The notes beneath the pieces were generated by a model. It did no database searches. It was given only the letters and a program-made list of their open reading frames with translations, and was not told the DNA's origin. Below, one piece after another: positions 17,172 through 25,319 of a DNA stretch of 64,000 nucleotides; the stretch's first letter is position 1, and each line of letters opens with the position of its first letter. Source of the DNA: Szabonella sp046295215 (GTDB taxonomy: Bacteria > Pseudomonadota > Alphaproteobacteria > Rhodobacterales > Rhodobacteraceae); the NCBI GenBank assembly GCA_046295215.1, contig JBKBNP010000021.1, positions 11,025 to 75,024 on the forward strand, read 5' to 3'. Both the position numbers and the translations under genes were made by a program.

Positions 17172-17501
17172 CTATTTCCGCTTGGCCCCGCGTCCGGCGT
17201 TCACGGCGGCGCGGATCGGAACGAGGCTCTTGTTGCGATCCGTGATCGGCGCACGGCTGCCGCCACGCGGGCCGTCCTCGGGGTCGGCCATCCGCATGAC
17301 GGCAATGCCGAACTGCACGCCGGCAAAGACGATCCCATTGAAGAACACCATCATTGCGAAAGCCAGCCAGCCGCCCTGGGTGTCCAGCACCAGATGGCGC
17401 AGATTCGCCACATCGAAGGCCACAAAGCCGGTCACGAACAGCAGCGCCACGGCAAAGCCGATGGCGACACTCACGATATAGAGACGGACAAGTTTGGGCA
17501 T
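17172..17501 (-). CDS. Small two-helix membrane protein, conserved hypothetical
   Basis: This 109-residue protein has two clear transmembrane stretches (LYIVSVAIGFAVALLFVTGF and AFAMMVFFNGIVFAGVQFGI). A polar tail with MADPEDGPRGGSR follows, ending in basic residues (AGRGAKRK). A ribosome site AAGGAG lies nine bases before the ATG. I recognise the type from Rhodobacteraceae genomes but know no function. It is preceded by the META-domain lipoprotein gene and could be co-transcribed with it or stand alone (73-base gap). Confidence 0.65.
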   Translation of the reverse strand: MPKLVRLYIVSVAIGFAVALLFVTGFVAFDVANLRHLVLDTQGGWLAFAMMVFFNGIVFAGVQFGIAVMRMADPEDGPRGGSRAPITDRNKSLVPIRAAVNAGRGAKRK

Positions 17502-17573
17502 GGCTGACCACTCCTTTTCCCGATCATAGCACAATCGGGCAAAGGGCACAGCGCCCAGATGCCGCAGGGCCGG

Positions 17574-17969
17574 TCAGTTCATCGGCATCGCGTAGTCAAG
17601 CCGCACGCCCGGGCCTGTCAGGCGCATCTGCACGCCCGTCCGGTCCATCCGCGTCACGCGCGACAGCGCATCGAAATAGCGCGCTTCCTCTGCCAGCCCG
17701 TCGCAGGCCATCTTGGTGGCTCCGACCGGCCCGGGGCGGAACAGCCCCGCGCCCCCGGCCTGCACCGGCGCGAAATAGCGGTTGCAGGGCCCCTGCCCCT
17801 CGATCCGCGCGCCGTCAATGCGCAGCGTGACCGCGCTTTCGGGCAGCGCGCCGTTCAGTGAAACGAGACGCCAGATGCCCGGACCCTCGGCCACAGGCGG
17901 CGGCGTGCCGGGCGTCTCGACCGTGCAGGCAGCAAGCGCAAGGACTGCAAATGGCAACGCGAACCGCAT
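17574..17969 (-). CDS. META/HslJ-type lipoprotein
   Basis: This 131-residue protein has a lipoprotein signal (FAVLALAACT, lipobox LAAC). The mature part matches the META domain found in HslJ and related heat-inducible envelope proteins: WRLVSLNG near the start, the strand VTLRIDGARIEGQGPCNRYF with the conserved G-x-x-x-C-N-R-Y, and GATKMACDGLAEEARYFDAL, the typical T-x-M-x-C-x-x-x-x-x-E-x-x-Y/F helix. The two conserved cysteines are present. The start at 17969 has AAAGGG upstream. It follows nusB by 40 bases in the same direction. Confidence 0.8.
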   Translation of the reverse strand: MRFALPFAVLALAACTVETPGTPPPVAEGPGIWRLVSLNGALPESAVTLRIDGARIEGQGPCNRYFAPVQAGGAGLFRPGPVGATKMACDGLAEEARYFDALSRVTRMDRTGVQMRLTGPGVRLDYAMPMN

Positions 17970-18009
17970 GACAAACCCTTTTCCGATCCGATCCTGATGG
18001 GTCATGCTA

Positions 18010-18498
18010 TCAGAACGCGGCAGGCTTGGCTTCCCTCGCCATGTGATCCAGCACCGCGTTGACGAATTTCGGCTCACGGCCCTCGGGAAAGAAGGCCTTG
18101 GCCACATCGACATATTCGGTGATCGCCACTTTCGGCGGCGTGTCCATGTCCACCAACTCCGCCCCGGCGGCCCGGAACAGAGCGCGCAGGACCGGGTCGA
18201 TCCGGTCGATGGGCCAGGCGGCCACCAGCGCGCGGTCGGTCATCTGGTCGATCTTCGCCTGCCAGTTCACCGCCCGGTCCACGACCATGCGGAAATGGCG
18301 GCTGTCGCCTTCGGCAAATTCCGCCTCGTCGATTACCTCGCCAAAGCGGAAGCTTTCGAATTCCCGCGCCACGGCCTCGACCGTCTGGCCGGACACTTCC
18401 ATCTGGAACAGCGCCTGCACGGCATAGAGCCGGGCGGCGGATTTCATCTGTCTGCGGTCGGGCTTTGCCGCCTTCGGGGTCTTGTCTGTCTCGGTCAT
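18010..18498 (-). CDS. nusB: Transcription antitermination factor NusB
   Basis: This 162-residue protein is all-helical and binds boxA RNA with NusE during rRNA transcription. Family marks are ARLYAVQALFQMEVSG near the N-terminus, DRALVAAWPIDRIDPVLRALFRAAGAEL, and the C-terminal VAITEYVDVAKAFFPEGREPKFVNAVLDHM. Its ATG overlaps the ribH stop by four bases. Order ribB-ribH-nusB is standard in alphaproteobacteria. Confidence 0.95.
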   Translation of the reverse strand: MTETDKTPKAAKPDRRQMKSAARLYAVQALFQMEVSGQTVEAVAREFESFRFGEVIDEAEFAEGDSRHFRMVVDRAVNWQAKIDQMTDRALVAAWPIDRIDPVLRALFRAAGAELVDMDTPPKVAITEYVDVAKAFFPEGREPKFVNAVLDHMAREAKPAAF

Positions 18499-19016
18499 GC
18501 GCGGAAACTGTCCTCGGGCGGGCGAAAGCCGATGCCCTTGCGCGCACCGGCCCAGCGGCGCGACAGGGCGATCAGGTGGAGGGCGGCGGCAGCGGCCCCG
18601 CCCCCCTTGTTCTGTCCGGCAGGGTTGGCGCGGACCTCGGCCTGCGCTTTGTTTTCCACCGTCAGGATACCATTGCCGATACAGGCGCCTTGCAATCCCA
18701 GCAGCGAAATCGCGCGCGAGCTGTCATTGCAGACGGTGTCGTAATGCGTGGTTTCCCCCCGGATCACGCAGCCCAGCGCCACATAGCCGTCAAAATTTGC
18801 CTGCCGCTCGGCCATGGCAATCGCGGTCGGCACCTCCAGCGCGCCGGGCACCTCGACCAGTTCAGTCGTCGCCCCGCAGCTTTCGGCCATGGCCTGCGCG
18901 CCTGCGATCAGGCCGTCGGCAATGTCGCGGTAATAGGGCGCGACCACGATCAGCAGTTTCACCGGCCGGTCGAACGCGGGCAGCGGCAGCGTGCAATGGG
19001 GTTCAGCGGTCGCCAT
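18495..19016 (-). CDS. ribH: 6,7-dimethyl-8-ribityllumazine synthase
   Basis: This 173-residue enzyme makes the lumazine precursor of riboflavin from the butanone phosphate produced by RibB. Family motifs are VPGALEVPTAIAMAER, ALGCVIRGETTHYDTVCNDS (substrate-binding, with the catalytic His) and GNGILTVENKAQAEVRA. It lies three bases downstream of ribB and overlaps nusB by four bases, so the three are translated as a unit. Confidence 0.95.
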   Translation of the reverse strand: MATAEPHCTLPLPAFDRPVKLLIVVAPYYRDIADGLIAGAQAMAESCGATTELVEVPGALEVPTAIAMAERQANFDGYVALGCVIRGETTHYDTVCNDSSRAISLLGLQGACIGNGILTVENKAQAEVRANPAGQNKGGGAAAAALHLIALSRRWAGARKGIGFRPPEDSFRA

Positions 19017-19019
19017 GGG

Positions 19020-20120
19020 TCAGCCTTTCGGAATCGGGCGCGTGCCCGTGATGGTCAGGCCATAAGCGTCCAGCCCCACGACCTTGGGACGCGGCGAATT
19101 GGTCAGCAGCACCAGATCCTTCAACCCCAGCGAGGACAGGATCTGCGCGCCAAGCCCATATTGCCGCAGGATCTGCGGGCTGACCTCGTGATCCGACACC
19201 ATCTTCATGTGCAGATCGCGCAGCAGGACCAGAACGCCCCGCCCCTCTGCCGCGATCAGCCGCATCGCATCGCCGAATTCCGCCGTGCGCCCCGCAGGCC
19301 CCAGCCCCACCACATCCATCAACGGGTCCATCGTGTGCATCCGCACCAGCACCGGCGCATCGGTCGTCACATCGCCCTTCATCAGCACCACATGCTCGGC
19401 CCCGTCGGCGGCATCGGCATAGATCCGCATGGTCCAGTCCCCGCCGAATTCCGACGTGACCACCGCCTCGGAGGTGACGCGCACCAGATTGTCATGGCGC
19501 CGACGGTAAGCGATCAGATCCGAAATCGTGCCGATCTTCAGCCCATGTTTCTGCGCGAAGGCCACAAGGTCGGGCAGCCGCGCCATGGTGCCATCGTCAT
19601 TCATGATCTCGCAGATGACACCCGAGGGGTTCAGCCCCGCCAGTCGGCTCACATCCACCGCGGCCTCGGTATGGCCCGCCCGCACCAGCACGCCGCCATC
19701 GCGCGCGCGGAGCGGAAACACATGGCCCGGCGTCGCAATATCCTGCGGTCCCTTGGAGGGGTCGATGGCCACGGCCACTGTCAGCGCACGGTCCGCCGCC
19801 GAAATCCCGGTCGACACGCCTTCGCGCGCCTCGATGGACAGGGTGAAGGCGGTTTCGTGCCGCGAGGAATTCTTGGGGCTCATCAGCGTCAGGCCCAGCG
19901 CCTCGATCCGTGCGGCGGGCAATGCAAGGCAGATCAGCCCACGCCCATGCGTCGCCATGAAATTGACCGCCGCCGGAGTGCACATCTGCGCCGGGATCAC
20001 CAGATCGCCCTCATTCTCGCGGTCCTCATGGTCCACCAGAATGAACATCCGCCCGTTGCGGGCATCGTCGATGATCTCCTCGACCGGGGAGATGGCATCG
20101 GAATAATTCGTCTCGGTCAT
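19020..20120 (-). CDS. ribB: 3,4-dihydroxy-2-butanone 4-phosphate synthase with degenerate GTP cyclohydrolase II domain
   Basis: This 366-residue protein has an N-terminal RibB domain that is intact: FILVDHEDRENEGDLVIPA (metal and substrate residues), FMATHGRGLICLAL, and HVFPLRARDGGVLVRAGHTE. The C-terminal ~150 residues follow the RibA fold (RIYADAADGAEHVVLMKGD, LGAQILSSLGLKDLVLLTN). They lack the zinc-binding cysteine cluster (C-x-D-C type) that GTP cyclohydrolase II needs: where it should be, the sequence reads RTAEFGDAMRLIAAEGRGVL. So only the RibB reaction is expected. A separate RibA must be elsewhere. It heads ribB-ribH-nusB; the ATG at 20120 is preceded by no strong ribosome site. Confidence 0.9.
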   Translation of the reverse strand: MTETNYSDAISPVEEIIDDARNGRMFILVDHEDRENEGDLVIPAQMCTPAAVNFMATHGRGLICLALPAARIEALGLTLMSPKNSSRHETAFTLSIEAREGVSTGISAADRALTVAVAIDPSKGPQDIATPGHVFPLRARDGGVLVRAGHTEAAVDVSRLAGLNPSGVICEIMNDDGTMARLPDLVAFAQKHGLKIGTISDLIAYRRRHDNLVRVTSEAVVTSEFGGDWTMRIYADAADGAEHVVLMKGDVTTDAPVLVRMHTMDPLMDVVGLGPAGRTAEFGDAMRLIAAEGRGVLVLLRDLHMKMVSDHEVSPQILRQYGLGAQILSSLGLKDLVLLTNSPRPKVVGLDAYGLTITGTRPIPKG

Positions 20121-20236
20121 GGCAGCGCCCCGTGCAATCGCATCGCGTCGTCCGCAGCCCCATACCGCGCCCGCCCGCAGATTGCCAGAGCCTCGCAGAC
20201 GTGACGCGACGCCGCGCCACCCTCGCTTTTTCTGTC

Positions 20237-20259
20237 TGCAAATATCCCCGCCGGAGGCA
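20237..20259 (-). repeat. Copy 1 of the CCTCCGGCGG-TATTT intergenic element
   Basis: Read on the minus strand: GCCTCCGGCGGGGATATTTG then CAG. It lies about 40 bases beyond the stop of the second phnE and follows a hairpin. It matches copies at 37009, 44778 and 52371. Confidence 0.6.
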
Positions 20260-20260
20260 C

Positions 20261-20283
20261 CGCGCAGCCCTTTGCTGCGCGGT
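20261..20283 (-). terminator. Hairpin at the end of the phn importer operon
   Basis: A perfect 9-bp stem CCGCGCAGC/GCTGCGCGG with a five-base loop begins 17 bases after the phnE stop. There is no T run straight after it, so it is either a weak or Rho-assisted terminator, or works with the adjoining repeat element. Confidence 0.5.
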
Positions 20284-20299
20284 ATCAATCAAGCGCCCG

Positions 20300-21112
20300 T
20301 CAGATCAGCGCCGCGCGCACCTTGGCCGAGACCCATTCCGAGGCAATGACGGTCAGCAGGATCAGGAACAGGATCACCGTGACCTGCGGCCAGGCCAGCA
20401 CATTGAGGCTCGCCTGCAACTGCGCCCCGATGCCACCCGCGCCCACCAGCCCCAGAATGGCGCTTTCGCGGATATTGATGTCCCAGCGGAAAACAGAGAT
20501 GCCATAGAAGGTGGGCAGGACCTGCGGCACGATGCCGTAATTCAGGATCTGCGCCTGATTGGCCCCGGTCGCGGTGATCGCCTCGACCTGGCCCAGATCG
20601 GTTTCCTCGATCGCCTCGTAAAGCAGCTTGCCGATGAACCCGACCGACCGGAACCCGATGGCGATGATCCCGGCCAGCAGACCCGGCCCCAGGATCGACA
20701 CCAGCAACAAGGCCCAGATCAGCGAGTTGATCGACCGCGAGCCGACGATGCACAAAAGCGCGAAGGGCCGCAGGATCAGCCGTGAGGGCGTCGTGTTATG
20801 CGCTGCCATGAAGGCCAGCGGCACGGCAATGATGATACCCAGAAGCGTTCCCAGCGTGGCAATGCTGATCGTGTCCCACAAAGGCACCCAGAGCCGTTCC
20901 AGATAGGACCAGCGCGGCGGCAAGGCGCGGTTGAAGAGATCCGCCGCCGCCTTTGGCGCATCATAGACAAAGATCCACATCGTGCGCGCGGTCATCAGGT
21001 TCCAGCACCAGACGAACATGCCCACCATGAAGGCCCAGAATACCCAGAGCAGAAGCGCCGTGCGCGGCGTGCGATGCCGCCAGATCGTGCGATGCGTGAC
21101 GGTCTCGTTCAT
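20300..21112 (-). CDS. phnE: Phosphonate-type ABC transporter permease (second PhnE)
   Basis: This 270-residue inner-membrane permease is the last gene of the importer operon. The binding-protein-dependent transport loop is clear (EAIEETDLGQVEAITATGANQAQILNYGIVPQVLP, EAA-type loop that docks to PhnC), with flanking membrane helices and the PhnE-typical end RESAILGLVGAGGIGAQL. It overlaps the first phnE by four bases. Two different PhnE subunits would form a heterodimeric channel. The ligand could be phosphonate, phosphite or another P compound; the sequence does not decide. Confidence 0.88.
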   Translation of the reverse strand: MNETVTHRTIWRHRTPRTALLLWVFWAFMVGMFVWCWNLMTARTMWIFVYDAPKAAADLFNRALPPRWSYLERLWVPLWDTISIATLGTLLGIIIAVPLAFMAAHNTTPSRLILRPFALLCIVGSRSINSLIWALLLVSILGPGLLAGIIAIGFRSVGFIGKLLYEAIEETDLGQVEAITATGANQAQILNYGIVPQVLPTFYGISVFRWDINIRESAILGLVGAGGIGAQLQASLNVLAWPQVTVILFLILLTVIASEWVSAKVRAALI

Positions 21113-21924
21113 TTCACCAGTCTCCGCAGATGGCCCGAGGAATATTCGCAGATCATCACGATCACGATGATGATGAGCAGGACCGCCCCGGCACTGTCAT
21201 ATTCATAGCGCGCGAGCGAGGTGTTCAGCGTGCCGCCGATCCCGCCTGCCCCGACAATCCCGATCACGGCGGATTCGCGGAAATTGATGTCGAAGCGATA
21301 GGCCGACAGCCCGATCAGGCGCGGCATGACCTGCGGCTGCACCGCGTAATTGACAAGCTGCGTCCACGATGCCCCGGTGGCCCGGATCGCCTCGGCCTGC
21401 GCCTCGTCTATATCCTCGATATCCTCGGCCAGCAGCTTGCCGATGAACCCGATGGTGGCGAAGGTCAGCGTGAGAAATCCCGCAAAGGCCCCGAAGCCGA
21501 ACAGCGCGACAAAGAAGATCGCCACGATGATCTCCTGCAAGGACCGGCTGACCGCGATGATGCTGCGGCAGATCATGTAGATCCAGCGCGGCGCGATGTT
21601 GCGCGCGGCCCCGAGCCCGATCGGCACCGAAATGATGACGCCCACCACGGTCGAGGTGAAGGTCATCGTCAGGCTTTCCATCAGCCCGGTGGAAATGTCG
21701 CGCCAGCGCGAGGTGAAATCGGGTTGCAAAAAGCCTGCGACAAAGCGCTGGCCGCGCTCCACCCCGGCCACCACGCGGGCCCAGTTCACCTCGACCGACC
21801 CGATGGCGACCACCAGATAGAGGATCGCCCCGATGGTCAGCGCAATGCGCCAGCCCTGCGATTTCACCATTTGCGGCGGGCGCCGCCAGGTGGACGGATA
21901 GCTCTTTGCCGCGCTTTCCATCAC
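21109..21924 (-). CDS. phnE: Phosphonate-type ABC transporter permease (first PhnE)
   Basis: This 271-residue permease is paralogous to the next gene. It has an N-terminal helix (IALTIGAILYLVVAIGSVEV), the EAA-type coupling loop (EDIDEAQAEAIRATGASWTQLVNYAVQPQVMP) and the shared terminus RESAVIGIVGAGGIGGTLN. It overlaps phnC by four bases upstream and the second phnE by four bases downstream, so the three are translationally coupled. It acts in the inner membrane with PhnC and PhnD. Confidence 0.88.
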   Translation of the reverse strand: MMESAAKSYPSTWRRPPQMVKSQGWRIALTIGAILYLVVAIGSVEVNWARVVAGVERGQRFVAGFLQPDFTSRWRDISTGLMESLTMTFTSTVVGVIISVPIGLGAARNIAPRWIYMICRSIIAVSRSLQEIIVAIFFVALFGFGAFAGFLTLTFATIGFIGKLLAEDIEDIDEAQAEAIRATGASWTQLVNYAVQPQVMPRLIGLSAYRFDINFRESAVIGIVGAGGIGGTLNTSLARYEYDSAGAVLLIIIVIVMICEYSSGHLRRLVK

Positions 21925-22748
21925 AGCGCGTCCATCAGTTTCTTGGCCTGTGCCCGCTCCTCGGCCTCGGCCTCTGCATCGTCGGAGGCGCCCTTGCGCA
22001 TCGCGGTCCAGTCCTCGGCGCCGTAGATCGTGGTCAGCACATCCTCGGTCAGTTGCGCGGGCGTTCCGTCGAACACGACGCGCCCCGCCTGCAAGCCGAT
22101 GATGCGATCGGCAAATTGCTGCGCCAGCACGACGTCATGGATGTTGATGATCGCGGGCAGACCGGATTCGCGGCAGATCTCTACGATCAGGCGCATGATC
22201 TGGCGGCTGGTCTTGGGGTCGAGGCTGGCGGTGGGTTCGTCGATCAGCAAAAGCTCCGGATCCTGTTCCAGCGCCCGCGCGATGCCCACGCGCTGCCGCT
22301 GCCCGCCCGACAGCGCATCGGCGCGCTTGTCGACATGGTCCGACAACCCCACCCGGTCCAGCAGCCGATAGGCCATCTGGATGTCCCCGGGCGGAAAACG
22401 GCGGGTGAAGCTGCGCCAGAACCCGACATAGCCCAGCCGCCCCGACAGCACGTTCTCCATCACCGTCAGCCGTTCGACCAGCGCATATTCCTGAAAGATC
22501 ATGCCGATCCGCCGCCGCGCGCGGCGCAGATCACCGGTGCCCAGCCGGGTGATGTCCAGATCGTTGAGCTTCACCGTGCCCGAAGTCGGCTCCACCAGCC
22601 GGTTGATGCAGCGGATCAGCGTCGATTTCCCCGCCCCGGACGGGCCGATCAGTCCCAGAACCTGCCCTTTCGGAATGGTGAAGGACACATCCGACAGGGC
22701 CTTGTCGCCGGTCTTGTAGACTTTGGTGAGGTTTTCGACTGACAGCAT
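21921..22748 (-). CDS. phnC: Phosphonate-type ABC transporter ATP-binding protein
   Basis: This 275-residue ATPase powers the PhnE channel. Walker A is GPSGAGKST, the signature motif is LSGGQRQRVGIARAL, and Walker B is PELLLIDEPTASLDP, followed by the switch His in IINIHDV. PhnC-type length and the segment LGYVGFWRSFTRRFPPGD fit. The ATG at 22748 has GGAG six bases upstream; a TTG five codons earlier is less likely. It follows phnD by 79 bases. Confidence 0.92.
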   Translation of the reverse strand: MLSVENLTKVYKTGDKALSDVSFTIPKGQVLGLIGPSGAGKSTLIRCINRLVEPTSGTVKLNDLDITRLGTGDLRRARRRIGMIFQEYALVERLTVMENVLSGRLGYVGFWRSFTRRFPPGDIQMAYRLLDRVGLSDHVDKRADALSGGQRQRVGIARALEQDPELLLIDEPTASLDPKTSRQIMRLIVEICRESGLPAIINIHDVVLAQQFADRIIGLQAGRVVFDGTPAQLTEDVLTTIYGAEDWTAMRKGASDDAEAEAEERAQAKKLMDAL

Positions 22749-22827
22749 CGGGGGCTCCGGCAAAAATAGGCGGCAAAAGAAGGGGCAAGGCCGCGCCCTG
22801 CCCCTTCGGGGACGTCACTTCACCAGA

Positions 22828-23775
22828 TCAGCTGCAGGTGTATTTCACATCCATCGCCGCATCGATCTGACGGACGACCGACCAGTTGTCCTTGAAGCTG
22901 ATGGGGACGAACTTGTTCTGTCCTGCGGGACCGAATTCCTTTTCCATCGCGGTGCCGGACCAGTCGAAGGTAAAGAACGCTTCGCGGATCTTGTCCTGCA
23001 ATTCCGGCGTCAGGTTGTGGGCGGTGCCGTAACCGGTGGTCGGGAAGGTTTCCGACTTGTAGAAGGTCACATAGTCGTCCATCGAGATCACTTTGCGCTC
23101 GGCCATGCGCCAGGCAACCCGGTTCGCGATCGCGGCGGCGTCATAGTCCTTGTTGACCACGCCGAGGATCGAGTTGTCATGCGCGCCCGAAAACGCCGGT
23201 TCAAAATCGCGGCCCGCTTCCAGACCGAACTCGGTGGCCAGAAGCGCTGACGGCGCCTTGAAGCCCGAGTTCGAGGTTTCCGAGGTGAAGGCCATCTTGC
23301 GGCCCTTGATGTCCTCGATCTTCTCGATGCCCGAACCCGGATAGGTGATGAATTCCATCTCGTAGCCGAAGCTGTCGTCGAAATCGGCCATCATCGCGAA
23401 GGGCCGGAAGCCCGCACAGGCCACGGCCAGCGGGTTCGACCCGGTGTTGAAGCCCGCGACATGCAGACGGCCCGCGCGCATCGCCTCGATCTGGGCCGCG
23501 TTGGATTGCACGGGGAAGAATTCGACCTGCTTGCCGGTCAGCGCGGACATATGGTCCAGAAACGGTTTCCAGACATCGGCATAGACGGCTGGATCCTCGA
23601 CCGGGGTATAGGCAAAGACCAGCATCGACGGATCGACCAGTTGCGACGGATCGGTCGGGATGTCGGCGACGAAATCACCGTCAGCATCCGTATATCGGGC
23701 GTCGAGCGGGAATTCGGCGGAAGCCGCGGTGGCCACGAGCGTCAGCGCAGCGGCAGAAAGCAATAGGGATTTCAT
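22828..23775 (-). CDS. phnD: Phosphonate-type ABC transporter substrate-binding protein
   Basis: This 315-residue periplasmic protein has a clear signal peptide (MKSLLLSAAALTLVATAASA). The PhnD fold is seen in LTGKQVEFFPVQSNAAQIEAMRAG, HVAGFNTGSNPLAV and RKMAFTSETSNSGFKAPSALL (the S-x-T-S-x-S-G ligand loop), then GAHDNSILGVVNKDYDAAAI. It is first in the operon phnD-phnC-phnE-phnE and has a Pho-box-like site upstream, so phosphate starvation should induce it. Ligand identity (aminoethylphosphonate, phosphite or other) is open. No C-P lyase or other catabolic gene accompanies it here. Confidence 0.9.
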   Translation of the reverse strand: MKSLLLSAAALTLVATAASAEFPLDARYTDADGDFVADIPTDPSQLVDPSMLVFAYTPVEDPAVYADVWKPFLDHMSALTGKQVEFFPVQSNAAQIEAMRAGRLHVAGFNTGSNPLAVACAGFRPFAMMADFDDSFGYEMEFITYPGSGIEKIEDIKGRKMAFTSETSNSGFKAPSALLATEFGLEAGRDFEPAFSGAHDNSILGVVNKDYDAAAIANRVAWRMAERKVISMDDYVTFYKSETFPTTGYGTAHNLTPELQDKIREAFFTFDWSGTAMEKEFGPAGQNKFVPISFKDNWSVVRQIDAAMDVKYTCS

Positions 23776-23844
23776 TTGATGTTCTCTCCTGTCATCGGTC
23801 CGTCGCTTGTTAGGGTCTGCCGGTAACGGCGGGACGACGGTTAT

Positions 23845-23862
23845 GTAACACCCGCATGACAG
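23845..23862 (-). promoter_or_regulatory. Candidate Pho box upstream of phnD
   Basis: On the minus strand CTGTCATGCGGGTGTTAC has a perfect first half-site (CTGTCAT) and a second half-site, eleven bases on, that matches at most positions of the PhoB consensus (two CTGTCAT/C repeats of 7 separated by 4). It lies 69 bases before the phnD ATG, a normal position for PhoB activation. Confidence 0.65.
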
Positions 23863-23985
23863 CGCAGAATCTTCGCAAGCGTCAACAAATTCCTTCGGAT
23901 GCCCGCGAAACGGGCAGAAACCGGGCGGTTCTGCCGGAAAGGGAAGCGCCCCGAATGCCCCCACGAAACGAGTTGCGGCAGCGAA

Positions 23986-24549
23986 TCACCGAATGGCGAA
24001 GAATCTTTCGGCTGGCAGGTAGGCGCCAAGCCGCGCCGCCGCACACCATTCGCGTTCCGCCTCATAGCCGCCGACCAGCAAAGCAGCATCCGACGGACAG
24101 GCCCCGAGCGCCGCCCGAATCGCCTGCCGCTGAAGCCGGGGGGATGCCAGCACCGAAGGCGCGGCATGCGCCTCGTGCAGCGGGGCCTCCAGCATCGCCT
24201 CGGGCCGCAGAGGGGCGGTCGCAAGCCCCACCCTGCGCGCCGCAACCCCTGCCAGACGCGCCTGCCGGTCCGGCAAGGCGGGCGCGCCCCGCTCCATCCC
24301 CAGGGCGTTGGAGGAGAACAGCACCGCCACCACATCGCGCCCGGTGGTCGCGCGGATGCCGGCATAGGTGCTGTAATCCAGCCCCAGTTCCGCCGCGCGC
24401 CTCAGCCGGCCGCGCAACACCTCCAGCGGCAGATGCGGCAAAAGCGCCTTGCGCGCGGCCCCCCAGCAATGGCGGCGCCAGCTCGCGCCCGCCTCGGTCG
24501 CGGGCCCGCCATTATGGCCGATCCCCGGCCCCGTCACCGCACGGCCCAA
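23986..24549 (-). CDS. Conserved hypothetical protein next to ribE
   Basis: This 187-residue protein opens with GPGIGHNGGP, a short motif I have seen at the start of several uncharacterised alphaproteobacterial proteins. The rest is helical and rich in Ala, Arg and Leu, with the segments LDYSTYAGIRATTGRDVVAVLFSSNALG and SDAALLVGGYEAEREWCAAA. I recognise no catalytic motif and no signal peptide. Its start overlaps the end of ribE by 16 bases, so it is likely co-transcribed with it. Function unknown; a link to riboflavin is only by position. Confidence 0.6.
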   Translation of the reverse strand: MGRAVTGPGIGHNGGPATEAGASWRRHCWGAARKALLPHLPLEVLRGRLRRAAELGLDYSTYAGIRATTGRDVVAVLFSSNALGMERGAPALPDRQARLAGVAARRVGLATAPLRPEAMLEAPLHEAHAAPSVLASPRLQRQAIRAALGACPSDAALLVGGYEAEREWCAAARLGAYLPAERFFAIR

Positions 24550-25136
24550 TCGCGCAGACGCGCGACATAGCGCGCCATCGTGTCCACCTCCAGATTTACA
24601 AGATCGCCCACGGCCACATCGCCCCAGGTCGTCGCCTTTTGCGTGTGGGGAATGAAATTCACCCCGAAATCGGTCTCTTCCACCTCGTTCACCGTCAGCG
24701 AAGTGCCATTCAGGGCGACTGACCCCTTGGGGGCGATGAACCCCGCAATCGCCTCGGGCGCGCGGAAGGTGACGCGCGTGCTGTCGCCTTCACGACGCAG
24801 CGCCACGATCTCGGCCACGCCATCGACATGGCCCGACACGATATGCCCGCCCAGTTCGTCCCCAACCCTCAGCGCGCGCTCCAGATTGACACGCCTGCCC
24901 TGCGCCCAGCGCCCGATGGTGGTTTTCGACACGGATTCCGCCGAGATCTGCACGTCGAACCAGTTCTGCGGTTCCCGGCCCAGGGCGATCACCGTCAGGC
25001 AGACGCCGTCACAGGCAATCGAGGCCCCGATGTCGATGCCCCCCACGTCATAGGCGGTGCCGATCCGGGCGCGCAGGTCGCCCTCCTGCTCCAGTTCCAG
25101 GATATGTCCGATGTCGGTGATGATGCCGGTGAACAT
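24534..25136 (-). CDS. ribE: Riboflavin synthase alpha chain
   Basis: This 200-residue enzyme dismutates two lumazine molecules to riboflavin. It has the two tandem lumazine-binding repeats: MFTGIITDIGHI...IACDGVCLTV in the first, and GGHIVSGHVDGVAEI...VALNGTSLTVNEV in the second. The conserved N-terminal MFTGI fixes the start at 25136. It is on the same strand as ribB-ribH-nusB but separated from them by the importer operon and one hypothetical gene. Confidence 0.95.
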   Translation of the reverse strand: MFTGIITDIGHILELEQEGDLRARIGTAYDVGGIDIGASIACDGVCLTVIALGREPQNWFDVQISAESVSKTTIGRWAQGRRVNLERALRVGDELGGHIVSGHVDGVAEIVALRREGDSTRVTFRAPEAIAGFIAPKGSVALNGTSLTVNEVEETDFGVNFIPHTQKATTWGDVAVGDLVNLEVDTMARYVARLRDWAVR

Positions 25137-25319
25137 GCGCGCGCCCTCTTGATGGTTGTCCAAGGCGTAGCGGGGCCGGGCCACCGCTGCAAGAGCATCA
25201 CCGGAACCGCACATCGCAGGCCATAATTCCGCCGCGCTTGGGTGCAACAGCGGATGGCTGAACGTTTTTCCCCTTTACCTCTGCCCGGCAAGCGTGCTGA
25301 TACGGCGAAAACAGGCAAA

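Noticed and set aside
20121..20236. FMN riboswitch before ribB
   Set aside because: The conserved RFN-element segments were not visible upstream of ribB or of ribE.
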